64,000 nt of DNA from Tretioscincus oriximinensis (lineage: Eukaryota; Chordata; Lepidosauria; Squamata; Gymnophthalmidae): NCBI GenBank assembly GCA_022410635.1, contig JAJVDF010000658.1, positions 564,754 to 628,753 of the forward strand. The letters run 5' to 3'. A program made the translations under genes and the position numbers. The notes under the pieces are model-generated. The model had not been told where the DNA came from, did no database searches, and worked only from the letters and a program-made list of their open reading frames with translations. The first letter of the stretch is position 1. The number at the start of each line of letters is the position of its first letter. This document shows, piece after piece, positions 37,315-48,479 of this stretch.

Positions 37315-38230
37315 CACCAGGCAACAACCCACCACCCCAATAGGCCCAGAGAAATGACGGATGGCTCTTGCTTCAGAAGCCCCTCGAAGCCCTCAAAGAA
37401 AGTGGGGGGCAACCAGGCAATGACCAGGGCAGCAAAAGAAAAAGCTTTGTCCGAGAGGGGCCACCCCCTGGCAGGCCATTCAGTTCTAGGGACCTTTGAA
37501 CTGCTAATCATTGAACTGCTTCTCCTTTGCAAAAAAAAACCGAAAGGAAGAATAAAGCTATTATCCGTGTGCCTCCTGTTTGCATCACAAAAGATGGGGA
37601 CCTGGGGGTGGCCGAAAGAGCCTATGAAATGGATTTCACTGGGAACCAAAAGAGGATGGGGGTGAAAATGTGGCAGCTCTGAGAAATGAGCTGAAGGGCT
37701 AAAAACAATGGCAGAAGGAAGAAAAAAGGCGAAAGCCGTCCAAATACAGGCCAATAAATTTACCGCCGTGTGCAAAGGAATTAGGTCAGATTTCAAGATG
37801 GGGGGAGGAGGAGGCATTATAAGGGGACATAGCACGGGGCATAGACCCAGCATTCCTAAAATGGTGTGTTTTATTGTGTGGCAGAGGGGGTGTGAGGAGG
37901 GGGGAACAGAGAGAAGAAAGGGCATTTCTTGCTAGAAAGGGGCAGCTGGAATGTTTTAGGGACGAGAAGATTCCTTGGGTGGAAAAGCAGAGGTGTGGCA
38001 CCCTGTTTGCACAAACGTACTGGTTCCATTGCCTTTATTACTCATGTGTTTAAATTCCTTGTGGCAACTCGGGCTGCCTCGTCGCACTGTATGCATGTAA
38101 AATCAGATGGGGTTGGAGCACCAAAATCCTACAGGTAAGAGGTATCTACACAAAGGGCCTCATCGCCCAGCGATGCCTATATAAGAGCAATCCGCTCTCT
38201 CGTCTTTGCCGAAGGGGACAAATGTTATGC
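37315..38230. other. Repeat-poor island, possible regulatory sequence
   Basis: No recognised repeat over about 900 bp in the RGMA upstream region. Contains ggccaataaatttaccgccg and long open frames on both strands that resemble no known protein. Confidence 0.35.
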
Positions 38231-38426
38231 GCCTACTGTGTGGATGTTTGTACCCGAGCTCTGTAAATCACGTCCCCTTCTTCATCCAGCAAGGACTTGG
38301 CTGAAAGGGCCCCTACTAGGCTTTGAATTGGGCCACAGTCGGCCTATTAGAAGTCCCCAAGCTGCAGACAAGCCTTCTTCTGAGACCATAGCTGAGGAAG
38401 GAGACAGAGTCGAGATTCAAGAACAT

Positions 38427-39180
38427 AAGAACNTAANAAGAGCCATNCTGGATCAGGCCACAGCCCATCAAGTCCAGCATTCTGTGTCACACAGAGGCCC
38501 ACCAGATGCACCTGGGCAGTCCGAACAGAGGAAAGCAAAATATGCTCCTGTCCTTGACTCCCTGCAAATGGTATTTCAGGAGTCCTGTCTGTTGCTCCAT
38601 CCGGGAGGCGACATCCAGACAACTATCCTAGTATCCATTTATACCCTTNGTGTCCATAAACCTGTCTAGTCCTGTCTTGAAACTATCCAAGCTGTTAGCT
38701 ACCAATACCTCTTCAGGAAGTAAATTCCACAGGCCGATGACCCTCTGGGTGAAAAAATACTTTCCTTTGTCTGTTCTCACTTTTCTACCCAACAGTTTTA
38801 AGGAGGGCCCTCTGGTCCTTGTGTTATGTGATAGAGAACATTTTTTCTCTATTCACCCTATCCATCCCATGCATGATTTTGTACACTTCAATCAGATCAC
38901 CCCTCAAACGTCTCCTTTCAAGGCTGAAGAGGCCCAGACGTTGCAGCCTTGCTTCGTAAGGGAGGTGCTCCAGACCCTTGATCATTTTTGTTGCCCTTTT
39001 CTGCACCTTCTCCAGTTCCAAAATATCCCTCTTGAGATGTGGCGACCAGAATTGAACACAGTATTCCAAATGTGGCCTCACCACAGATTTATAAAGAGGC
39101 AAAACAACATTTGCTGACTTGTTTTCGATTCCTTTCCTAATTATCCCCAACATGGAATTTGCCTTTTTTGCTGCTACTTG
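38427..39180 (-). repeat. CR1 LINE, ORF2 C-terminus plus 3' UTR (longest copy)
   Basis: The minus frame reads MLGIIRKGIENKSANVVLPL, YKSVVRPHLEYCVQFWSPHL and KRDILELEKVQKRATKMIKG, then decays to the 3' UTR and a tatgttctta-type end at 38427. It anchors the identification of all the shorter CR1 pieces in this window. Confidence 0.97.
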
Positions 39181-39897
39181 CAGAAAGGAGAAGCACAGAA
39201 AAAGTTAATGAAGGCAGCTGAAAGAGATCATGGAATGAGGCACACCCAGGCTTCAGCTGCTTCTACAAATAAGCTGAAAGCTCTGTAGATTATTATAGCT
39301 GACAACCAATCTGTTTGTGTTTCTTTGTCTGTTCCAGTTCGTTGTGTTTTCTGTTAGTCGCTTACACCTCTGTAGTGTGTTGTCCCATATCATTTCTTGG
39401 GGGTCTGTATATCTAAGACTTAAGCTTCCCTTAGTTGTGCTGCCAGTTCTCTAGGGCTCTTTTGTTAATGGTGAAGTAAAACCAGTTTGGGTTTACCTTA
39501 TGTTTCTTGCCCTATGTAAGAGCAATTCCTTCTTCCACCTTCACTCCCATCTTTGCTAAGGGGGCAACATTAGGCTTCTACTGTAGATGGTTGTTCCAGG
39601 GGTCTTTAAGCAATGACCGTGTTAAACCTGAAGTGGTAAAGTAGATTTGCTTAACTGAAAAACAGCTGTAGTGCAAGTATCTGCGTTAAGCAGCTTGAGC
39701 AGCAATCGAACCAAGATACTATAATGCAGATTCAATGGATGCCCCTTGCCGTGGCATTTATGCTCACTCAATTCTGGTCTTCAAGTAGATGCACCATTGA
39801 TTAACCCTGATCAGACAGCACTAGTACAGGAATAGGTGCTAATTAATGTGGTCCACCACTATTCCAGATTACAGTCTAGTATGGATCTAGATAAGAA

Positions 39898-40105
39898 ACT
39901 AAGAGGAGCCCTGCTGAATGGGGCCAGAGCCCATCTAGTCCAGCTTTCTGTCTCACCCAATGACCCACCAATTGCACNTGGGGAGCCTCAAGCAGAAGAA
40001 GGCCAAACCCTCACCTGATCTCCACTCTTTGCACATGGAAGTTCAAGAATCCTCTCTATTGTTCAATGTCAGAGGCAGTATCAAGAGACCCATTCTAGTG
40101 ACCTG
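39898..40105 (-). repeat. CR1 LINE 3' end
   Basis: gagccctgctgaatggggcc, then agtccagctttctgtctcac and gcagtatcaagagacccatt. Confidence 0.85.
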
Positions 40106-40198
40106 CCATCTGCATGCTAGTGTAGACTACGGCAGGCACTGCAGTAGCATGTGGACGGGCGGCCCCTATTCCAAGATAGTCCAGAGTAAGGCCCAAGG
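40100..40198. repeat. Copy of palindromic 'tagactatggcagg' repeat
   Basis: cctgccatctgcatgctagt, gtagactacggcagg, then gcagtagcatgtggacggg and attccaagatagtccagagt. Confidence 0.6.
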
Positions 40199-40489
40199 GC
40201 CTTATTTTCTAGCAAGGGGATATAACAGCATCTTAGCAACCAACAAAAAAGAGTGACGAGCCTAGGCACAAACTATATTGGCAAGCTGAGTGTGAAAATA
40301 GCAACAGAAGTGCAAATAGAAATGACGAGGTGTCATGTTCATTATCAGCATAATGATGATTGTTAATTTTTTTTATGTGTGAATGGAAGTGTAAGCTTNT
40401 CAGAGTGCTGTAATGTAAAGTGATGCTGGCTGCGAATCTGAAAGAATAGTCTAATATCCATCAACTGGGGTGTTAAAAACAAAAGGGAG

Positions 40490-40795
40490 AGACCTATCCT
40501 AGTAGCTATTTATACCCTTGGCTTCCATGAACTTGTCCAATCCTATCCTAAATCTATCGAAGCTGCTAGCTACCACCACCACCTAACGTGGAAGTAAATT
40601 CCAGAGACCAATGAACCTCTGATGGAAAAAGAAATACTTCCCTTTGTCTGTCCTCATCCTTCTGCCCATCAGTTTCAAGAAATGCCCCCTGGTTCTAGTC
40701 TCGTGTGATAGAGAAAATAATTGTCCCCTATTCAGCTTAATCCCCCCACGCATGATTTTATACACTTCAATCAGATCACCACTTAAACGATCCCA
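40490..40795 (-). repeat. CR1 LINE, older ORF2 C-terminus
   Basis: The minus frame reads VYKIMRGGIKLN-like residues and TRGHFLKLMGRRMRTDKGK, homologous to 38427-39180. Confidence 0.9.
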
Positions 40796-41210
40796 TCTGG
40801 ATTAGCCCTGGTCCCATGCAACTAACAAAATATCTACATATTGGTAATAACATGATGGACCATCCAGTTTGTGGAAAGAGGAGATCTGCTTTCATTTAGC
40901 GGGATGCAAATACAGTATTTGCCCAATCTGTGTGTGTGATTGTTCCATAACAGAAAAGTCCATTAGGTGGCAGTGAAGTGTTAAAGGAAGGGCAAAGATA
41001 CATTTTAGTTGCAAACAGAGAGAGAAAGAGTGATATTTGCCATTTTTGTGCCCACATTAACTGGAGATAAGACCTATATCTGGGAAGAGGGATAAAGCAC
41101 ACGCATGTTCAAAGGCAGAGAGGGTTGAAAAAGGTGAACTTGAAACAAAAGTGTTTTTAAGAAAAGAATAATAAGCCCTGTGTTGAAATACAGTTGGCTT
41201 CAACCTAGGG

Positions 41211-41367
41211 CAGAGATGTCAAACTGGTGGCCCTCCAGATGTTCCTGAACCACAACTCCCAATGTTCAATTTGGTTTAGCAGAGTGGAGTACAGTGCTGG
41301 GAGTGGAATGGAATGTTGGGAGTTGTGGTTCAGGAACATCTGGAGGGCCACCAGTTTGACATCTCTG
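41211..41367. mobile_element. hAT-like foldback MITE (157 bp)
   Basis: Perfect 52-bp terminal inverted repeats (41211-41262 and 41316-41367) starting cagagatgtcaaactggtgg. Flanks acctaggg (41203-41210) and ccctaggg (41368-41375) match at 7 of 8 bases, an 8-bp hAT-type target duplication. Confidence 0.92.
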
Positions 41368-41436
41368 CCCTAGGGGATGACTATAATAGGTAACAAAGGG
41401 CTTGTGGGGAAGAGTTCAACATTCTGAGATAAAGCA

Positions 41437-41528
41437 ACCAATGACAGGGCTCAGAACTTTGGCAGCCTCCCGGGACCAATGACAGGGCTCGGAACTTTGG
41501 CAGCCTCCAGAGACCAATGACAGGGCTC
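41437..41528 (+). repeat. 38-bp tandem repeat running into the assembly gap
   Basis: accaatgacagggctc recurs at 41437, 41475 and 41513 (exact period 38). Confidence 0.93.
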
Positions 41529-42379
41529 NNNNNNNNNNNNNNNNNNNNNNNNNNNNNNNNNNNNNNNNNNNNNNNNNNNNNNNNNNNNNNNNNNNNNNNN
41601 NNNNNNNNNNNNNNNNNNNNNNNNNNNNNNNNNNNNNNNNNNNNNNNNNNNNNNNNNNNNNNNNNNNNNNNNNNNNNNNNNNNNNNNNNNNNNNNNNNNN
41701 NNNNNNNNNNNNNNNNNNNNNNNNNNNNNNNNNNNNNNNNNNNNNNNNNNNNNNNNNNNNNNNNNNNNNNNNNNNNNNNNNNNNNNNNNNNNNNNNNNNN
41801 NNNNNNNNNNNNNNNNNNNNNNNNNNNNNNNNNNNNNNNNNNNNNNNNNNNNNNNNNNNNNNNNNNNNNNNNNNNNNNNNNNNNNNNNNNNNNNNNNNNN
41901 NNNNNNNNNNNNNNNNNNNNNNNNNNNNNNNNNNNNNNNNNNNNNNNNNNNNNNNNNNNNNNNNNNNNNNNNNNNNNNNNNNNNNNNNNNNNNNNNNNNN
42001 NNNNNNNNNNNNNNNNNNNNNNNNNNNNNNNNNNNNNNNNNNNNNNNNNNNNNNNNNNNNNNNNNNNNNNNNNNNNNNNNNNNNNNNNNNNNNNNNNNNN
42101 NNNNNNNNNNNNNNNNNNNNNNNNNNNNNNNNNNNNNNNNNNNNNNNNNNNNNNNNNNNNNNNNNNNNNNNNNNNNNNNNNNNNNNNNNNNNNNNNNNNN
42201 NNNNNNNNNNNNNNNNNNNNNNNNNNNNNNNNNNNNNNNNNNNNNNNNNNNNNNNNNNNNNNNNNNNNNNNNNNNNNNNNNNNNNNNNNNNNNNNNNNNN
42301 NNNNNNNNNNNNNNNNNNNNNNNNNNNNNNNNNNNNNNNNNNNNNNNNNNNNNNNNNNNNNNNNNNNNNNNNNNNNNNN
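41529..42379. other. Assembly gap (851 Ns)
   Basis: Continuous run of N. The long frames crossing it are artefacts. Confidence 1.
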
Positions 42380-42679
42380 GGGGGCGGGGGAGTGGGTGGA
42401 GACATAGAGGAGGCAAGGGGGAGGCGGGATCAAAGCCTGTTGCATTTCCTTAATGCAACGGGCTATTTTCACTAATATAAAAGAAATCCCTTCTCTCACT
42501 TTCTTCAGGTATAGGGCAGGGTATAAATATAAAATAAATAAAGCAAAATCAGGAAAGCAGAAAAAATGATCTACTTAGCAAAACATGAATGATCTCCTGT
42601 TTTTTCCTAGCCTTTGCCTCTTAAGCGGAGTTCCTCTTGTTCCTTTTTATCCACAAAAGCTATTTTTCACTTAGGGTTA

Positions 42680-43470
42680 GAGATGCGTTGAATTGGTTCA
42701 CTCAATTTGCAGTCCATAGCCGCCTTTCAAATTTGAATCGTGTTCTGAAGAGTCAAGCAAACCAAAGCACAACAAAGAGGATTTCCTACACAGTCTGCAT
42801 TGAAACCGAATCAACCACGGTTAGAAGGGACATAGTTTAAATCAAACGCAAACCAAGGATAGATGTTGAATTAACCAAGGGAATCAGAGTGGTTTATATG
42901 CAAGCTGAACCAGCTGCTGTTGGAAAGAACACAGTTCAAATCGACTGAAATCAAGGGTAGTCTAACGAACCAGGTGAACCAGGTTGATCCAATTGCTGTT
43001 AGAAAGAACACAATTTGAACGGACTTAAACCAAGGGAACCAGGTTGATCCAACTGCTGTTGGAAACAACACATTTCAAATCGACTTAAACCAAGACTATT
43101 TTAATGAACCAGGTAATCCAACCAAGGGTGGTCTAACTGACCCGTAGTAAACCAAAGCGGTTAACCGGGATGTGGGTGAGGCTGTAGTCTGCAAACAAAC
43201 TCAAGCAAACCACCTTCGTTGCGGTTCTCTTGGTTCACTAAAACAACCTTGGTTTGTGTTTGATAGAAACGGTTCTTTCAACCAGCCACTGATTCAGTTT
43301 GAAAGACAGCCTGAATCCAAGGCAAGCCAAGGCTGTTTAAAATGAACCAAGTCAAGCTACAGCAAAGATGGGTTGCTTTGGTTTGTATGCAAACTAAACT
43401 ACCCTGGTTAAGGGGAAAAGGTAGTATCGTGGAGGATAGGACTCTGTAGGCAGTAGGATTCTGGCAGTGC
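42680..43470 (+). repeat. Degenerate 'aaccaagg' tandem-like region
   Basis: Three clear imperfect units at about 42905, 42979 and 43039 share (a)ccaggttgatccaa, ctgctgttggaaa and aacacaxttcaaatcgac..aaaccaagg. Looser repeats of gaaccaagg and its complement cttggtttg extend on both sides. Confidence 0.6.
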
Positions 43471-43764
43471 TGCCTTTGGTTCCTTGTGAAAACCAGGGTA
43501 ATTAACAAGGAAGCCCAGGAAGCTACAGTGGCCAGACGGTTGGGCTAAGGACCAAGCAGTCAAGGAGCCAAAGGTGTCCTTACATGTTCTTCCCTACGTG
43601 AGTCATGGGTTTGCCATTCTTCATTCCTGGGGGCGACGGAGGGAAGTAACTCAATGTAGGCAGAGGAACAGCTGCAAAGCTGTAGGGCTTTTTTTTCCTA
43701 TAGTTGAACTCCGGCTGTGGAATAACTTGCCAAACAAGGTCCTGGGTTAGGTGACATAGAAATA

Positions 43765-44140
43765 TTTTTTGGCAGAGAGGAAGAAGAAGAGAAAGGAGGA
43801 AGGGATAAGCAGGAAGGGAGGGAACAGGGAGGAAAGGGAGAAAAGGAAGGATGGGGAAAGCAAGTGGAAGAGAAGAGAAAGAGGAGAGAGAGAAGGGAGA
43901 AGGGGAAAGATGGAGGGAGTGGGGAACAGGGAAAGGGAGGGAGGAAAGGAAGAAATGGGGGAAGAGGGGAAGTGAATGGAAGGAAGGAGGAGGGAGAAGA
44001 GGAGAGGAAGGGAATGGGGAAAGAGCAGAGGGAGGAAAAGAGGGGAAAGGTACAGGGGAACAGGGAGATGGTGTAAATAAGTAAAGGAAANAAGGAAGGG
44101 AGTGGGGAAGGGGGAGACGAAGGGGAAGAAGGGAAAAGAT
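43765..44140 (+). repeat. Homopurine tract, about 375 bp
   Basis: Almost pure A/G on the plus strand with imperfect GGAA/GGGAA motifs. The long frames on both strands are compositional. Confidence 0.95.
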
Positions 44141-44231
44141 AAAAATAAAACTTGTTTTTCATACTGGGGTGGATTCAGCTGTCNATCATAGCTACTTCAT
44201 CAATTATTTGCAGTGTTGGGCTCAGGGGCCT

Positions 44232-44525
44232 TAAGATAGGAGGAGGAAGAACAACTATTAGTTTTTATACCCCACGCTTGGGACCCAGAGGGGCTTACAA
44301 GGTTATTTTTCACCAGAAGGCTTACATCTCTTCTATCTTCCCCACTATGTTGTGATGGTACCTCTTATTCTACGCACAAAGTATCTTTGCTTTCAAACAG
44401 CTAGGTTGGCTGAAATGGAGGCCAGTAGAGGGCATTACCCCCCTCTCCATGGATGAGGCATAGGCGTCAAATTCTGATATCTCTGCTGAAACTCCAAAGC
44501 TCTTAACCCTTGCACCACCGTGCCT
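44232..44525 (-). repeat. tRNA-derived SINE, family 3
   Basis: tttttataccccacgcttgg, then aaacagctaggttggctgaa and a head ending ctcttaacccttgcaccacc. Confidence 0.75.
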
Positions 44526-44529
44526 CAGA

Positions 44530-44985
44530 ACCTGTCAGAACAATTCCTTGTAGAACGTGTTTGCCATGACCTCCTACTGGGAAGCAAACCTGCAACCAAC
44601 TGGTTTGCTGCGCCTCTACGCTCCACCTGCTTCCCAGTTCATACGGAAACGGCCCTGCAAATGACAGCTTCGTATCTGAACCCTGCTCTGGTGATCTCCC
44701 TCCACTAGCTTCAACTTGTCTCAACCGTGAAACCAACAGCAGAAGGACCCAGCGCTTCACAGGGGGAATTCAAGCCCTCGGCTTGTTGGCTGCAAGGAGC
44801 TCAGGTCTCCTGGCTGGCTCTGCTTCCTTCTCACACACGCAGACTAGAAAAACCCCAAGCGATACGGGGAGGGCAGCCTGCGGCGCATAACTCCACATGC
44901 AAGCAACGTACAAACAGATCCTGCCAAAACATTGCAGCATTCTCAGGTGGAGCGGCTGATTCCAAGGTCGGGCGTGGAGAATGAG
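44530..44985. other. Repeat-poor GC-rich stretch, nothing recognised
   Basis: Upstream side of RGMA. No repeat or conserved frame recognised; a regulatory or unannotated exon role cannot be judged. Confidence 0.3.
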
Positions 44986-44989
44986 CAGC

Positions 44990-45445
44990 CGGGGAGCCAG
45001 GCAAGCCAAACACGAGCACACACACGAGGGGGAAAGAGAGAACGAGAGAAGGAAAGGGAAAAAAAAGATAGACAGACACACGGGGGGGGGGGGGAAGGGA
45101 ANTAAGATGAAACTGGAAAGNNAGAANGAGGGAAAGGAANGANGGAANAGNGGGGNAGAAGGGAAGAATGAGACATGAAGCTAGGAATGGGGGAAAGAAA
45201 GGAAGGAGGAAGCTGGTGCGGGAGGAAAGAAAGAGGAGGAACCTAAGAAGGAGGGAAAAAAGCTAGAATGATTGAGGGAGGAAGGAAAGACAAAGGAAGG
45301 GAAGAAAAATGAAGAAAGTTAAGAAGGAGAGAAGAAAAAGAAGAGAGATGGTGGAAGCTAGGAAAGACAAAAAATGAGAAAAAGAATAAAAGGAGAAGGA
45401 AGACGGGAAGACGGAAGATGCTAGGAAGAAAGAGGGGGAGAAGAG
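44990..45445 (+). repeat. Homopurine tract with G-run and Ns
   Basis: A/G-rich; includes a run of 13 Gs near 45081 and about ten Ns at 45103-45155, a sign of sequencing difficulty. Confidence 0.9.
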
Positions 45446-45479
45446 ACAACTGGCAGCAGTGGAACAACCAGGAACTGAT

Positions 45480-45858
45480 TTCTTAAAATTTATCCTGAAG
45501 GCCCCAAGGATAGCTTAGGCCCAGCTCCCCCATGCTCCTTCCCCTTTGCTCGCTTTCATTGGGACCCCATTTGGAAGGCCTGCAGTCCTGCCAAGTCCAG
45601 CTGTTTAAAACGGCCTTCGAGAGATCCAGTGAGAGAACTGATTGTTGCGCCAGCTGTGGAAAGGCTGGTCGAGAGCTCCCTCAAGGCCCCCCGTGGGTTA
45701 CTACTAATCCGCTAAGCAACCCTGCCGATGCCCAGGCGCCCTGCCCAGACCCAGTTGCTTCGCTGTGGATTCTCCTGCTTNTGAGCCGACATTTCTGACA
45801 TTTTCATGCTGGTTTTATCAATGGAGGTTAACATGCCCATCGTCCTCGGTTTCCTTCT
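45480..45858. other. Repeat-poor stretch, nothing recognised
   Basis: No repeat or coding identity recognised between the purine tract and the next SINE. Confidence 0.3.
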
Positions 45859-45860
45859 AA

Positions 45861-46170
45861 AGGCATGAATGGCTCAGTGGTTAAGGAATCCGTCTCTCGC
45901 CTGGGAGATGGGGTTTCGAAGCCCTGTGTGGGACTTGGGGAGGGCTGAGCACCTTCCCCTAGCCTGTAGCTCCAGCTAACCCAGCTATTCGAAAGCATGA
46001 ATTGCAAGAAATTGCAACTGACTGCAAGTAGATACATGGGAACCACCACAGCCTGGTGGGGAAGATAGAATGTCAACCTTCGGGCAAAAATACCCTTGTA
46101 AGGCGCTTTGAGTCCCTTTGAAAGGTGAGAAAAGTGGGGTATAAGAACCCAGGTCTTCTACTTCTTCTAA
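45861..46170 (+). repeat. tRNA-derived SINE, family 1 (full length, plus strand)
   Basis: The head aatggctcagtggttaagga (A box) with tggggtttcgaagccctgtg (B box) is followed by the family body and the (CTTCTT)n-complement tail end. The clearest copy for reading the tRNA-like promoter. Confidence 0.92.
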
Positions 46171-46440
46171 AGTGCTGCAAGGGCCCCGTGCTTACGGATC
46201 CAGACTAACACTACGACACCTTTGAACACCAGGCTCAGGTGTGAGCGAAGCGGCTGCTCCAGGCACANGGATTGGTTCGGTTGCCTATCAGCACCTTAAT
46301 GAAGTGTTCCTCATTCTCCCAGATGTCATTTGCCTTCTCCCCTGGCCAAATTGCTTGGAGGGTTTCAGATCAATGACGCTTCTTAACTGAACACGCTTGG
46401 TCCTAATCTGAGCTGCTGAGCAGCTAAAGAGAGTTAAATC

Positions 46441-46694
46441 AAGAAGGAGGAGAAGGAGAAAGAGGAGGAGGGTTGGTTTTTATACTCCNCTTTTCTCCAC
46501 CTGAAGAGACTCAATGTGGCTTACATAACTGTTCTTCTCTTCACAACAGACACCCTGTGAAGTAGGTGGGGCTGAGAGAACTCTGAAAAACTCTGACCTG
46601 CTCAAGACCACAGAGCTGGCTTCACAGAGGAGTGCAGAATCGAACTGGAAGACGTCCAGATAAGAATCCGGCTCTCTAGCCACACTGGTTCTTC
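46441..46694 (-). repeat. CORE-type SINE, family 2
   Basis: gagggttggtttttatactc, cttcacaacagacaccctgt, gaagtaggtggggctgagag and a tRNA-like head end. Confidence 0.87.
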
Positions 46695-46774
46695 AAAGCT
46701 CTTTCCTTAAGGTCCAAAGCTCTGGCCTGGATTGGATGAGGGAACCNCAGTGCTAACCTTCCAAGCTGCATCCT

Positions 46775-46865
46775 TTTATATCTATCAGCCAGATTCCCTC
46801 TTCCAAGGGTGAAAAGATCCAGGTGTTGCAGCCTGATTTCCTAAGAAAGGTGTNCCAGCCCCTTT
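46775..46865 (-). repeat. CR1 LINE fragment
   Basis: ggtgaaaagatccaggtgtt and gcagcctgatttcctaag match the ORF2 region complementary to LQRLGLFSLE. Confidence 0.7.
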
Positions 46866-47039
46866 CACCCTTGCCTGCCTTTGGGTGTGAGTCAATGCCT
46901 GCCTTGCGTGATTCATTTTCCTAGCACACATTTGCTGGGAGCATGGATTATGCAGAAGGAAGCCCTTGGTGCAATACGGGCTTAGTCAGAATTGAGAAGT
47001 GCTTTAAATTATTTTACCACAACTTTGGTGCAGCCTTAG

Positions 47040-47160
47040 CTGAAGACTTCTATGGAAGTGTTCCAAGAGAGGCTGGGCAACCACCTGTCTGGGTCCTGCA
47101 CTGAGCAGANGGTTGGGCCCCACGGCCCTGGAGGCCCCTTCCAACTCTAGGGTCCTATGG
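47040..47160 (+). repeat. Canonical CR1 3' end
   Basis: ttccaagagaggctgggcaa, ctgtctgggtcctgcactga and gaggccccttccaactctag. Confidence 0.85.
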
Positions 47161-47262
47161 CCCTGTCCACATGGCCATATTCTGGGTAATGTCTCAGGAC
47201 AGAGCTTGGCCATCCACATGCCAGTAGAGACTATGGCAGGCCCCATAGCCCAGGATAGGGAT
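47161..47262. repeat. Copy of palindromic 'tagactatggcagg' repeat
   Basis: ccctgtccacatggccatat, agcttggccatccacatgcc and gagactatggcaggccccat. Confidence 0.6.
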
Positions 47263-47507
47263 ACAGGTGGACTGGGCCTATAATTCTAAGTGTCCAAAGG
47301 TTTGCGAATCCTTCCTGAATGGGNCAAGGCCCTAAACAGACTCTATTTCTATGACTTTGGGCAGAAAACTGAAGACCTTCATCCCTCCCACCCTTGAATA
47401 TCTCAGCAAAGCTCTTGGCACTTAGTGCCATGGACCTTACAAGACAAACTTGTGACTTGAACCCATATTAACTGCAGCTTACATATGTGTGAAGCAGTTT
47501 GGAACAT

Positions 47508-47539
47508 AGTAGTAGTAGTAATAGTAATAGTAATAGTAA

Positions 47540-47580
<41 letters not shown>
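47508..47580 (+). repeat. (TAG)n/(TAA)n microsatellite
   Basis: About 24 trinucleotides directly abutting a CR1 fragment. Confidence 0.95.
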
Positions 47581-47752
47581 AGCAACAGGTAGTACTCCTG
47601 AAATGCCATTTGCAGGGAGTCAAGGACAGGGGTTTTGCCTTCTTCTGTTCAGCCTGCCCTGGTGCAATTGTGTCCTATTGTGTGAGACAGAATGTTGGAT
47701 TAAATGCACTCTGGCCTGATTCTGCAGGGCTCCGCTTATGTTCTTATGTTCA
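47581..47752 (+). repeat. CR1 LINE 3' end
   Basis: gcaacaggtagtactcctga, then tgtgtgagacagaatgttgg and ggctccgcttatgttcttat. Confidence 0.88.
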
Positions 47753-48154
47753 ATCGAATGCAAGGGAGGAGGACCTTTGCTCTCTGCTGGGTCCAAAAGC
47801 TAGCCAGCTGGCTGTGATGCTGCAATAGCAGATGGCTTTTCCCAGCAAAGGGGTTGCACAATCATACAAATCTGGTCTACATGCATATGTGATGTTGCTC
47901 AATCCAGATCAAAGGAGGTTAGCATGGATGTAGGCCTGTTTTATGAGGCCTATCATTAATCCAGATTAAAAGGTTCTTAGAATAGAGCTGATCTGTATTA
48001 GCACTAGACCAATACCAGTAATGTGGACTAGTAAACACCCTAAACCGAATTAGTAAAGCAGTACATAAAGACCCCTATATTGGTTTCCAAGTAAGGCCAA
48101 ATTTTCCATCTATTGTGATATTTTTCTGCTTGAGAAATCAAATCCCGGGAGATT

Positions 48155-48463
48155 GGAAGGAAGGAAGGAAGGGAGGAAGGAAAGAAGGAAGGAAGGAAGG
48201 AAGGAAGGAAGGAAGGAAGGAAGGAAGGAAGGGGAGAGTCACCCAACTTTTCTCAATATGAAGGGAATCAATGCGGCTTCCATAACCTTCTGTTCTTCTC
48301 TTCACAACAGACACCTTGTGAAGTACATGGGGCTGAGAGAGCTTCAAAGAATTGTGACTAACCCAAGGTCTCCCATCTGGTTTTTATGGAAGAGGGCAGA
48401 ATTGAACTGGGAGACTTCCAGATAAGAATCTGACACTCCAACCACTGCACTAGGCTGGCTCTC
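48155..48463 (-). repeat. Family-2 SINE with expanded (GGAA)n tail
   Basis: The GGAA array (48155-48232) sits where the SINE tail is expected. The SINE body follows (cttcacaacagacaccttgt; ttgtgactaacccaaggtct) to a tRNA-like head end near 48460. Confidence 0.88.
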
Positions 48464-48479
48464 CTTTATATCTATGTTT

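Larger units (their letters stand above)
41416..42475 (+). mobile_element. Helitron-like repeat, copy 2, containing the N gap
   Basis: Begins gttcaacattctgagataaa, has 38-bp tandem units from 41437, then the N gap. It resumes in the conserved ggagtgggtggagacatag and ends in a 13-bp hairpin (agcctgttgcatt / aatgcaacgggct) followed by attttcaCTAA and T. Confidence 0.65.

Noticed and set aside
37314..37925. 203-codon minus-strand frame in a repeat-poor island
   Set aside because: No recognisable domain, overlaps an opposite-strand frame of 103 codons, and has no splice or promoter support. Kept only as a possible regulatory island.
41381..42499. Frames of about 300-370 codons across 41.4-42.5 kb
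   Set aside because: They consist mostly of unknown bases from the N gap.
44770..45081. Hydrophobic minus-strand frame considered as the RGMA signal-peptide exon
   Set aside because: It does not resemble the RGMA N-terminus and no donor leaving a base to complete N|TG was found at a suitable position.
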